A stretch of 64,000 bases of DNA, from NCBI GenBank assembly GCA_030278955.1, contig JAOANR010000011.1:27160403-27224402 (forward strand), in the 5' to 3' direction. The first letter of the stretch is position 1. Each line of letters starts with the position of its first letter. Positions 46,958 to 57,029 of this stretch are shown here, piece by piece. The notes below the pieces were generated by a model. The model did no database searches and had not been told where the DNA came from. It saw only the letters and a program-made list of their open reading frames with translations. This stretch comes from Hygrophila difformis. Taxonomy: Eukaryota; Streptophyta; Magnoliopsida; Lamiales; Acanthaceae. A program made the translations under genes and the position numbers.

Positions 46958-47324
46958 CTTCTTCTTCGGTAAAGGAAATCCTTGGTATCCCGCAGTCTAA
47001 TCTGGCTCGGTACTTAGACAGCCAATCCATTCCCAAAATCACGTCAAAATCGGCCAAATCTAGCACCACTAGATTCGCTCTGAACTCTCGCTCTTTGATG
47101 ATTATCTGTGCATCGGGTTTAATCCACTGGCTCCGCATGAGGTCTCCCGAAGGTAGCGTAACAGGGAGTTGATAAGCCTCCAGTGGTCCCATATCATTAT
47201 TGGTTACGAATTCCGATGATATAAACGAGCATGATGCACCCGAATCATATAAGGCATAAGCAGGCACATTATCAACTAGTATAGTACCTACGCATTTAAT
47301 AACATAAGGCACTACCTGGGGCAC
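46926..47324 (-). pseudogene. Gypsy aspartic protease, fused to the edge of the RT deletion
   Basis: Reads AYALYDSGASCSFISSEF (catalytic DSG) and [19 protein letters not shown]. It then passes directly, in another frame, into [20 protein letters not shown], which belongs at the RT/RNase H border. All reverse-transcriptase motifs (such as the YVDD box) are missing, implying a deletion of roughly 1 kb or more at about 46975. Confidence 0.9.
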
Positions 47325-47346
47325 TTGTTACAGATGGTTAAGTCGA

Positions 47347-48561
47347 TCAAGATTGAAATTGAACAATGGGCAACTTACCAGTCATGACATCATCTCGTCC
47401 ATCTAGCTCAGCCCGCTCAATCACGTTGAGGCGGCCCCCACGGCCCCTCTGTGGTCCACGACCTCTGTCTGCACCTCGTCCACGCGACGCATTCCCACCA
47501 GACGCACCTAAAGTAGATCCTCCTACTTGACCTACCAACTGTGGGCACTGTGGCCTCAAATGTCCTGGCTGTCCGCAATTCCAGCAGTGGAGTCCGCTCC
47601 TGTACGGTGGCTGTGCATAAGTCTGAGGTCTAGAGGTCTCTCCACCGTTTCTCGGCCTCGTCTGTCTATGCTGGGGTCTTCTCGGCCCCACTGGATCCCT
47701 GCGACGAGCGGCCCACACACGCTGCACATCAGCGCGAGCTCTCTCAATGAATAAAGCCTGATCAAATGCTGAAGCTAAGCAGGCGTGTTGGTTGCTAAAC
47801 CCAGTCCGGATCTCAGCCTTCAATCCATCCACAAACCTCGAAACCTTATCTTCCTCATCAGCAACTAGCATTGGTACGTATGACATGAGTTCCACAAAAC
47901 GACCATAGTACTCAGACACTGTCATATTTCCTGCTTGCTCTAGGTTGAGAAATTCCCTCTTTTTAACATTCATCATCTGTGTAGTGAAGAAGTGGGATCT
48001 CAAAGCATGACAGAAAACTTCCCATGAAAAGTTGGGTCTCGCCATAAGCTCACTCTTACACGATCTCCACCAATGGAGAGCTGGTCCAGTAAGATACTGC
48101 CGTCCCACCCTGACCTTCCAATCCTCTGGGCAGTCTATATTCTCGAAGATCTCCTCCAAATGATAAATCCAATCAGTCAGAGCAACCGGGTCTACTCCTC
48201 CACTAAAGACCGGCGGTTGATAGTGCCTTGCTAGATGCACGTAATCCACGGGTCTGGGTGGTGGTTGTGCAGGTTGATTCGCCTGCCCCTGATACATCCC
48301 ATTCATAGCATTAAACATATATTGCATAAACTGAGGGTCAATGGGCATCTGCACAGGTGGCGGTGGTGGTGGAGGCACTGGTTCGTCCTCATAGTTCAAG
48401 TCATCCTCCACCCCTACAGGTTCCTCAATTGGAACATCTTCCACGTGATCATTGCCAAGTCCACCATTCTCATGGTACTGTCCACGACCCCCAATAGCTG
48501 GCCCCTGATTCCTACGAGGCCTTCCCCTCTTCCTGGGCTCTCCACCCCTGCGCGGCGGCAT
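47347..48561 (-). CDS. Gypsy gag (Retrotrans_gag, CCHC knuckle)
   Basis: The likely start is MPPRRGGEPRKRGRPRRNQ, the typical gag start of Tekay elements; an in-frame ATG 12 codons upstream (48597) is less likely. A proline-rich stretch is followed by the capsid domain (DWIYHLEEIFENIDCPEDWK, then EFLNLEQAGNMTVSEYYGRF) and a zinc knuckle CWNCGQPGHLRPQC with an RGR-rich tail. The frame is open for about 404 residues, in contrast to the damaged pol. It is the only intact open frame of this element. Confidence 0.9.
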   Translation of the reverse strand: MPPRRGGEPRKRGRPRRNQGPAIGGRGQYHENGGLGNDHVEDVPIEEPVGVEDDLNYEDEPVPPPPPPPVQMPIDPQFMQYMFNAMNGMYQGQANQPAQPPPRPVDYVHLARHYQPPVFSGGVDPVALTDWIYHLEEIFENIDCPEDWKVRVGRQYLTGPALHWWRSCKSELMARPNFSWEVFCHALRSHFFTTQMMNVKKREFLNLEQAGNMTVSEYYGRFVELMSYVPMLVADEEDKVSRFVDGLKAEIRTGFSNQHACLASAFDQALFIERARADVQRVWAARRRDPVGPRRPQHRQTRPRNGGETSRPQTYAQPPYRSGLHCWNCGQPGHLRPQCPQLVGQVGGSTLGASGGNASRGRGADRGRGPQRGRGGRLNVIERAELDGRDDVMTGKLPIVQFQS

Positions 48562-48844
48562 CCTATATTCGTAACGTAACGAGATATTCAGTAACACTCG
48601 GTAAATAAGAGTAATTCTTTACCGAACAGCAATTATTAAGTATAGAATTCCCGGAATATCCCCAAGGATTGATCCTGGTTTGATTCACAAACCACAATCC
48701 ACCCCTATAGGGCACGCAGATAACCAAAAACAATGCAATTAACAGGAATATAAGCAGAGTTAGATGCAATTCCTACACTATATGCTTTCCCCCACACATC
48801 TCACCACATGCTTGTGTTAGAATTCTAAGCACATACGAGCAGAC

Positions 48845-48859
48845 ATGGCTCTGATACCA
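48845..48859 (-). other. Gypsy primer binding site (initiator tRNA-Met)
   Basis: In element sense TGGTATCAGAGCCATG lies just after the 5' LTR, separated by a few bases. Confidence 0.9.
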
Positions 48860-48862
48860 AAA

Positions 48863-51202
48863 TGTAACGCCCCAAAAATTTAAAACCAAATTTCTGTGAC
48901 GTCACTGCCGTGTTACCTCTCTTAAACTGTTGGCCAATCAATTTAAGATCAATAACACGTAGCCAAGTAAACAGGAAGCCAATGAATCATAATACAAATC
49001 CAGAAAGGAAACCTCACATCGTAACAGACGTCCGGCTTACAAGCCTTATTCATGCGACATAACAGTCGACATATCAGTCTCATCTCAACCTGTCAGAGAT
49101 ATTAAGTAACACACAAGACAGAACATAATGTACCGATCGGTACCACAAGCAGTACGAGACAAGGTACTAGAGTCATAGCATATTATTCAAGACAAGCACA
49201 TAAGTCCACAACATGCAAATGCATCTCTAGGTAGATCACTCATCCCCAAACCCCACATCGTGCTCAGGCTCTGCGTCCTCCCCGGGAATATCTATACATA
49301 AAAACATAGCAAGGGTCAGTACAAGGTACTGAGCAAGAATAGAAGAATCGGCATAAGGGGAAACAAGAATTAACTTGATTCCCTAGAAGTATATTTATAC
49401 ATATAGGTGGAGATATATTCCGTTTTTAAACATTTATTAGGCATAACATAAAAATTAAACAGTGCAAATAAGTAAACATCACACCGTCCCATACCGGTGC
49501 TTCAACCACTGCAAATAAGATGAATGATGGATGATGAGATGAAATGTTATGACCTAGGATGTCTATCTACCCTAAATGCAACACATAAGCATGCCTAGCG
49601 CGCACCTAAGTACCATGGTCGGTATTCCCTCCCATATAAGGGTCCACTCCCCTTAATGGTCGAGAGACATACCCACAGTGCCCCCGCCGCGGACACTAAC
49701 AGCTGAGATTGTGGCTTACGGCAAGCGGGTCAGGCAAAGGGTCATGAGCCCTTTCCAGCCAAAATCAGACTAGGATATAAATCCTTTTCAGTCTCAATAT
49801 ATCATCACAATTATTCACATTCAATTCAATCACTCATCTCGAGTGAAGTATTTTCTTTAAAATAAATAGCTTTAAAATAGTCTGGGCTCTTTGAAATATA
49901 CTACTAGTTTATAAATGATAACTTTAAAAATAATAATACTTGAAAATAATAGTTTTTAAAAGAATAATCCGGGCTCTTTAAAATAGTAGTTTTAAAATAT
50001 TCCGGGGTGTGCCAAGTCCCACATATCGGCATCAACACATATCGTCATAGAAGCGAAACAAGTCTCGATCTTAACTAAGGCATAGTAGATCACCGCTAAT
50101 CACAACTAAGTTCAAAGATTGTGAGCATAATGATGGTTATGGCATGCTAGAAGCATAAGAAGAACTAAGGAAACACGAAGGACGAAGAATCGGAAAACGA
50201 GCGAACGAATCGCGCGGGCAGAAGGGGCGGCGCGCACCCCGCGCGGTTTTCTCATGAAAACCGCGCCAACCCCGCGCGGGACTCGGACGTCGTGACGTTC
50301 AATCGCGCGCTGCTCGCGCGCTGTTTGGCTAAAGGGCGCGCCAAGTGCGCGCCGACACACCAGAAACGATGGAAATGGCGGTTTCCGGCCATTCCACCGA
50401 TTATGCCCCCATTTAGGCCTATCTCTACCCTTGCCTGGTATTGAGGTGGTCCAAACTCTTCCAATACAGCTCCCCAACGCCTCCAAACACCAATACCAAG
50501 CTACATAACAAGAAATCAAGCTCCAAACATCAAAATTCATCCAAGAACATGATTTCTTCATCATGAAACCATTTGAAGCTCTAAAACTGAAATCATCAAC
50601 ACCAAAATGGTCTCAAGTACTAACCTTAGCTTCCTTCAACACTTATTCAGCTTCCAAACAAGAATCCAAGCTTCGATTCAACACCAAAAGCAAGAATTTC
50701 TACAAACACCCAATTCTCGTCACTTCAAAAACAGCCCCCAAAATCACTTCCAAACACAAGAAAAAGCAAGGAAGATACAAGAGAAACACTTACCCCAACT
50801 ATCTTTACCAAAACCCCAAGTGATTTGAGCTAGAAATCACAACTTCTCCTCCGATTTGAAGAACCCTATCTTCACCGAGAGGGAGTGACGGGAATGGAAA
50901 GATGAGGATGAAGAAATGGGTTTCCCAATGCCCAAATCAGATTTTTGAAGGGTCAAAAATGGATCCGGGTCGGGTCATGGGTCTCGGGTCGGGTCAGAAT
51001 GTGGGTTAAAAGGGTTACACCACTTATCTTGACCACATTGCACCCATTTGAGCACTTGACTCTTATTATCTAGTGAGTTGAACTCACTTATTCCCCCACT
51101 TAAATCTTCATTCCCTACAAAATAATCCACATACCAAGTCTTTTGTTAATTAACCATAACTAAATTAAATTAATTATGAGTTAATTAAATCGGGGTGTTA
51201 CA
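48863..51202 (-). repeat. Gypsy 5' LTR, complete
   Basis: 2,340 bp with TGTAACGCCCC and GGGGTGTTACA ends in window orientation. It is followed by TTTTC, which is also present at 42704-42708 and is the probable original target duplication. Its inverted repeat at 50241-50266 duplicates that of the other LTR. Confidence 0.95.
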
Positions 51203-51871
51203 TTTTCATCCAAACTCAGTCTTCTATTGCCTCCGTGCCTCCGACGACTCCGGGATTAGGGTTTGGTACGTATAGAGATTTTTGTAGGGTTTTAAAAGTG
51301 TTCGGGATTGATAAAGATTGTTATTTATAGATGTGCAAGACTTATGGGACGTCCAAAGGCTGCCCCCAAGTGTCTTGAACCGAAAGGAAAGCAACCGAAG
51401 TCGGAAAATCCGGATTCGGGCGAGTAAATCGTGGAACGTCGCTGCTGTCTGATCTGGCGTGGGGTTGGCGCGCCCATGAGTAAACACTGCGCGGACACCG
51501 CGCCATCCTGGCCTGGACTTCGGTTTGGGCCGGGTCGTGTGATCCGTCTGGCCTTTTCTCATCTCTTTCGGACTTCTATCCCTCTATGTTCTCGGGCTCC
51601 GATTTCCGGGCTATCTTCGGGCTCCGTTTTCCTATCTTAATTTTATTTGGATCTAAATTTATATTTGGACTCGAATTATTGTGTCCATCGGTGTTGGGTA
51701 CACGGGAACCCGATATTTGATTAAATCATCTTTTAGCTTTACGGGTATTGGAAATTAAATTCCCCCATTTCCTTATCTATGTATTATGTTTATTTATTTA
51801 TTATGTTTTCTTTATTATTTATTTCTTTATTTATTTATTTATTTTATGTTGCAAAATTCTCGGGTATTACA
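51203..51871 (-). repeat. T2 element 3' LTR, second part
   Basis: Continues the LTR after the Gypsy insertion and ends CGGGTATTACA at 51871. Its first 283 bp repeat 42704-42986 with two differences. A long AT-rich TTTAT run lies at 51780-51850. Confidence 0.92.
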
Positions 51872-52162
51872 GTCTACCCTCCTTAAGAATCAACTTCGTC
51901 CTCGAAGTTGTGTTTTGGCTTTTCTCGTGTTAGGAACGAATGCTTTTGTTTGTTTTATTATTGTGTGACTGAACTTAGAATTAAAACTTCTAAGCTTCCT
52001 ACGTACCCTGTGAAGGGATCAAGCCATAATGTAGTTCAAAATAATTTGAATTTGTTTATTTATGATTTAGGATACATCTATCGAGTCGAACTCCAAAGAG
52101 AAATTATTATGGGGTATCACATCCTCTCCCCCTTAGGACTTCAGTTATGTCCCCATAACTGT
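51872..52162 (-). other. T2 element 3' untranslated part with polypurine tracts
   Basis: In element sense the sequence ends AAGGAGGGTAGAC directly before the 3' LTR, a good polypurine tract. A second purine tract, CCTAAGGGGGAGAGGATG, lies just after the gag stop (about 52110-52140) and could serve as a central or relict tract. No pol sequence is present. Confidence 0.7.
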
Positions 52163-52394
52163 CTATAAGTTATTCTCAAGAGGGTTCGGGTTTTGGTCTT
52201 GTTCATGGTCCCTCTCTCCTTGCTGAAGGTTCACCAAATCTATCCTTTTTTCGATCGCCTCCTCTGGCGTTCGACATACCCTAGCCTTGTGACCAAGCTT
52301 GCCGCACCTATTGCAGGTTCCAGGCTTCGGGCATTGGCGCAACAGATGTGTATGGTTGCATCGTGGGCAGCGTGGTATAAACGCACCACGATTG

Positions 52395-55344
52395 TGTAAC
52401 ACCCCGGATTTGATAACCCAGGCTGGGATGCCACCGCCACACCTCCCCAGCAAGACACGGTTTCTCCGAGCTTGCTAAAGAGATGCAAGGCTATGGTTTT
52501 TCAGAATTTAAAACATTCAAACAGCCCATTGTAATATAACTTAAAATTAATAATATCAAAGTTGCAGCGGAGAATAATATTTTAATACATGTATTGCAGC
52601 GGAATTTAAATATAGGGCCGACATGGCCAAAACACGGGTTAAATAGGCCCGTTCATGCAAGTCGTAACTAAATGCAGGAATTTAAAATAGAGATTTTCCC
52701 CAAATGTTCCCATGTATGCATATGATGATGCATAATCCTCATACTCTGAAAGAAAAAGGGGGAAAATGGTTTGGGTCAGCAAAACGTGCTGAGTAAGTTA
52801 ACACCTAGCATGATTTAGGGGTTTCAAAGCCTTTAATTAAATTAAATAAAAACATGCTTGTTAGGTAATACACAATTTAAGTTCATCATCCACTAATAAA
52901 TAAATGGCATAATTTAAAACAATGATTTCCAAATGATCATAATTCAACTTACATGGTAAAATAATTTGCAAGGCATAATCTAAACAAAGAAAATATTCAA
53001 GTCTCTAAATTTTCTCATGATTTCAGTATTTGGTATTTCAAGGATTTCACTCTTTCACTTTTGTTTGATATGATCTAATATAATTTGTTCTCGGGGAAAA
53101 TGGACCCGCAAGAATTTAAAACGCATCCTAGGGAAATCAAATCCGTAGGAGTCAACACACGTCCTGCGGAATCGAACCCGCAGGAAAACAAACGATCGCC
53201 CTTGGGGAATCGAACCCGCAAGAACTCAAATACATCCTAGGGAATTGAACCCATAGGAATCAACACACATCCTGGGGAATCGAACCCGCAGGAAAACATA
53301 CAATTGCCCTTGGGGAATCGAACCCGCAAGAACTCAAATACATCCTAGGGAATTGAACCCATAGGAATCAACACACATCCTGGGGAATCGAACCCGCAGG
53401 AAAATATACAATCGCCCTTGGGAAATCGAATCCGCAAGGTAATAACACATTTCACAAATTTCACAAGTTTCTCAAAATATAACTTTAGACAAGTCGCTGT
53501 CTTACTCCGTAATTAATTGAAAATTCATTTTAAGTCCGAAAATTCTAAAAAATTTCACCAATAACCCGAAAACACAGAGACGAACAAGTTTTCGTATTTT
53601 AAGTTTCTCGATCCAGGTTAAGGAAACGAGTCAAAAATCAAGTCTTTCACATAAGTAGTGTGCTGTCAGGTTTCAGATTCGACACCGTTCAAAGATTTGA
53701 CTTTTTAACATATCAAATGGACTCCAAAAATTCTGAAATTTTATATGCACATACTAGACATGATTTCTTACAACTTTCATTTAGATTGTAAAGATCAAAT
53801 CGGACTAGAAAATATAGAACCATGCTCATCAAGTTCGGACCATTGTACTGCCAGATTTCAAAAAGGGTTTTAAATCACAGTTTATGTTCGGATCGATTTG
53901 GGGTAGCAAACTTTGATGAAAATCGATGAAATTTTTACACAACATAGTTCAATTTGTTAGGATCAAAAGTCTAGTTTTGAGTTTTTGGGTTTTAACTCTC
54001 GAAATAGGGGTTTTGGTCCGATTTCAAATCTGTCACCGTTTCAAGATCGACTCTCAAGGCAGGTTGGTTCTCGGCCGTTTTCGGATACCAAAAGCAATGA
54101 CAAATTATGAATATTTTACAAAAACTAGATCTATGTCTTAGGAACGTTTTTCATGTTTTGAGTTTTTCCGTTTGAGCAGTTTTAGGTGTTCGAAAAATTC
54201 GCACCAAATCGCTGCGCCGGGGGTTTTTCGCATTGACAAATTTTAGAGTTATTAAATCTCTATGTTCGGTTGCATATTAGGTCACCCAAAACCAAGTAAG
54301 TATTAACTTACAGTGGGGATGATGTCTAGGACGTCTCCGGATCGATTGCGGCGCCCACGCTTGCTACGAACACGTCTCAATTACTTCGTCTCCTTTCCGT
54401 TGGCCCCGAAACGAAATCGAAAGTAAAAATCTAGGGTTAGATCGGATTTTTGGACTCGTAAACTTAAACGAAAACCTATGGACAACTTACCACAATCTGG
54501 AATACTAGAGATGTTGCTCTCCACACCTTCTTCGTCGATTTTCGTCGCCGGAAAGTGATCGGAAAGTCGTCGGATCGGTTTCGGATGAACAAGGGAGAAG
54601 TTTTGAGAGTTTGGGAGGAAATGGGGGCTGCCACTTCGAAAATTAGGGTTAGTTATGAGTGTCCAATCCCCTTAAACCCGTACATATACTCCTTCCCTCG
54701 ACCGGGATTGAGTTTCCAAAGTCGGGGGCCGAAAATAAGGTAAGAAATCGTCGAAATCCGCAATACGATCGCCTACTGCTATTTGGCGCGGCCATGGCGC
54801 GGTTGGTGGCTAAGGACCGCGCGGCCACCGCGTGGGTTCCGGCTGGGCTGCGATCCATGCCGGGCCGTGTGTTCCGTCGGGCCTTTTCTCCTCTCTTTCG
54901 GACTTCTGTCCTCCTACGTTTTCGGGTTCGATTTTTTTTTTTTCGGGTCATTCTCGGATTATGATTCCTATATTAATCTATTTCGTCTTGAAATTGATTT
55001 CGTGATTGAAATCTTAAGTCCGTCGGTTTCGGATTTGTCGGCTTCTAATTCGTCGTCTTTTGACTCCCGTGTAAATCGTTTCCGACTTCGCGGGTTCTTG
55101 GAATTAAGATTCTTTTCTTTCTTGAATTTAATTCCAATTCTTTTGACTCAATTCATGGAATGTCTTCGGGCTTCCTTTCCCTCTTTTATTCCATTTTGAA
55201 TTTTTGAATCTATCGGCGTTTCATTTCCGAGCAATAATTTATTGTGATAAATTATTTTCTTCTTCTCGGAGATATTTCGACCTTGATTGGATTAAGAAAT
55301 AAATTTTATTCCTTTGGACGCCGATAAAAATCCCGGGTATTACA
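52395..55344 (-). mobile_element. T3 solo LTR inside the T2 gag (TSD GATTG)
   Basis: A 2,950-bp LTR in minus sense, TGTAACACCCCGG to CGGGTATTACA in window orientation, flanked by GATTG on both sides (52390-52394 and 55345-55349). It has no internal domain. Its terminus is alpha type (GGATTTGATAACCC). It carries the 108-bp trimeric hairpin array at 53126-53438. Confidence 0.95.
53126..53438 (-). repeat. Trimeric array of tRNA T-arm-like hairpins in T3 LTR
   Basis: Three unit types repeat in fixed order with a 108-bp period. A (stem CCTA/TAGG): 53126, 53235, 53343. B (CCTG/CAGG, at 53162 extended to the 8-bp stem TCCTGCGG/CCGCAGGA): 53162, 53270, 53378. C (CTTG/CAAG): 53200, 53308, 53416. All share the core GGGAATCGAACCC or a one-base variant. 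In LTR sense this reads GGGTTCGATTCCC, which contains the Pol III B-box GGTTCGATTCC. Five B/C units match perfectly, A units differ by one base, and the last C unit is weaker. A degenerate further unit lies at about 53087-53111. Confidence 0.88.
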
Positions 55345-57013
55345 GATTGTCATCTCCTCCATTGTTGAGACCTTTATTTTCTTTCCTTCGAGATCCATTG
55401 CCTTTCCCAGAGTTGTTATTGTTGTCTTTCCGATCCTTCTTCTCAAGTCCTTGCGAATCCTTGCTCGACTCACCAAGTTCCTTATGCTTCAATTGTTGGA
55501 TTCGAGCAATTGCTACAGCACGGTCATATATCGTCTGCAGGTTCGTGAATTGTCCTACTGCAAGTATCTCCCGGATACTAAGGTTCAGACCCATCTCGAA
55601 TTTCTGAGCCTTTTCAGAGTCGGTTGGTACTAGCCTTGTAGCAAATCGTACTAGCTCCTTGAATTTGCTGTAGTATTCTTGCACCGTTTGTGCCCCTTGC
55701 TTTAAGTTGATGAATTCCTCGTACTTCGCAGTCTTGGTGCTCAGTGGGTAGAATCTTTCCCTCAAAGCTTCCTTAAGTTCTTCCCAGGTGTAAGCTTCTT
55801 CGTCTTCCTTTGAATTCCTCTGGAGGTTTTGCCACCACTCATCGGCTTCGCCTCCTAAGTAGTAGGTCGCTACGTGTATCTTCTCATCATCAGGGCATTT
55901 GATAGCGTTCAAGAGCTTATCAAAGGTACAGATCCAACCTTCCAACTTGGCCGGATCCTCTTAGCCGTCATAATGGGGTGGGTTGTAGGGGTTCACTAAT
56001 GCCAAGTAGTTGACTCGGGCTACTGGCGGAGGTACTGTTTGTGCCCTATGCACCTCGGCATTTCCTAATGCTACAAGGACTTCCTCCACAATCCTTAGAC
56101 GTTCTTCCATGTTGTTGGGTGTAAGAGGTACTCGTTCTCCTAGGTTTTGAGGGGTCTCATTGTTATTGACCACGTTGGGGAGGTTAGCGTCAGTGCCGTT
56201 TGGACTTACCTTCCTTGGGTTTCTCCTAGGTGCCATTTTCTGTTATAACGTATATAGATTAGTTTATTAGAGTTTAGATAGATCGCTTGAACAAGAAATT
56301 TGCTAAATCGTATAGGAGATCAAGTGTTACACGCACGCCCATAAGGCCACGTTTAGAGTATCGTGAGTTTCAAATTTCGAATTTCGAATTTTCGGATTTG
56401 TTGTTTGGAAATCCAAACAAGATTTTTGGAATAAAGAGTGTTTTAATAAAAACTTGATTTTTATTGTTCCACATAAGAAAAATTTTCTAATTCGTACAAG
56501 GATAGGAATGGCTAAGGCCGAGGATTGTTATGCTTAGGCGTGCGCTTAGATGAACGCGATCTAGAACTAAGGCAAGATTAGTCTCTAGTTAGCGTTCCTA
56601 ATTTGATGTCAAGCATTTAAGTCATCTAGTGCAAGCAAAAGGTCTAAGTTAGAACATATCGCTTCTAGGTTCTCTAAGGTATAGAAAAAAAATGTGGTAT
56701 GCATATGCAGATGATGATCCCCCCCCCCCAAAAAAAAAAAATTCATGCATTATATATACATTTTTCTAATTTCCATGAGTTTTAAAAATAAAAATTTATC
56801 CCATGGATTTAATGCCTTAAAAATTTAAAATAATAGTTAAAATTCTTGGACCTCTATATTGGGTCAAAAATAATTATCATTTGTGCTCAAAAATATTTGG
56901 GCTGGGAAATTTTTAAAATAATAATTTGGGCTTCAATAATAATTTAAAAATAATAATGGTTTTAAAAAAATAATAATAATAGGTTTAAAAATACTAATTT
57001 AAAAATAAGCCGG

Positions 57014-57025
57014 GCTCTGATACCA
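57014..57025 (-). other. T2 element primer binding site (initiator tRNA-Met)
   Basis: In element sense this is TGGTATCAGAGC. It is now separated from the 5' LTR by the T1 insertion. Without the insertion the order is LTR end, GAG, PBS, a normal 3-nt spacer. The 778 bp between PBS and gag (56237-57013) is leader with no gene; it includes a C8-A10 run at about 56721. Confidence 0.85.
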
Positions 57026-57029
57026 CTCT

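Larger units (their letters stand above)
42983..51202 (-). mobile_element. Gypsy chromovirus (Tekay/Del type) lacking reverse transcriptase, inserted in the T2 LTR
   Basis: Minus-strand order is: 5' LTR 51202-48863, PBS, gag, protease, RNase H, integrase with chromodomain-like tail, PPT, 3' LTR 44937-42983 (truncated). The LTR overlap of 1,955 bp is collinear without gaps, with only four differences seen by eye (about 99.8% identity). The RT domain is missing between protease and RNase H, and two frameshifts lie in pol. The left edge is abnormal: the first 385 bp of that LTR are replaced by 283 bp of T2 sequence. Confidence 0.93.
52163..56236 (-). pseudogene. T2 element gag (capsid and zinc knuckles), interrupted by a stop and a solo LTR
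   Basis: The frame opens at 56236 (MAPRRNPRKVSPNG), meets a TAA at 55963-55961, and continues in frame with the capsid domain (EGWICTFDKLLNAIKCPDDE, then EADEWWQNL, then EEFINLKQGAQTVQEYYSKF) to 55345. A T3 solo LTR follows. The frame resumes at 52394 with a Cys-His region (CPRCNHTHLLRQC, CNRCGKLGHKARVC) and stops at 52163. Only gag is encoded, and the purine tract follows at once. This gag-only layout is what defines TR-GAG elements, which are mobilised in trans. Without the insertion it would be about 390 residues. Confidence 0.88.

Noticed and set aside
53126..53438. Possible tRNA gene cluster because of B-box matches
   Set aside because: No acceptor stem, D-arm, anticodon arm or A-box at the right distance; only T-arm-like hairpins repeat.
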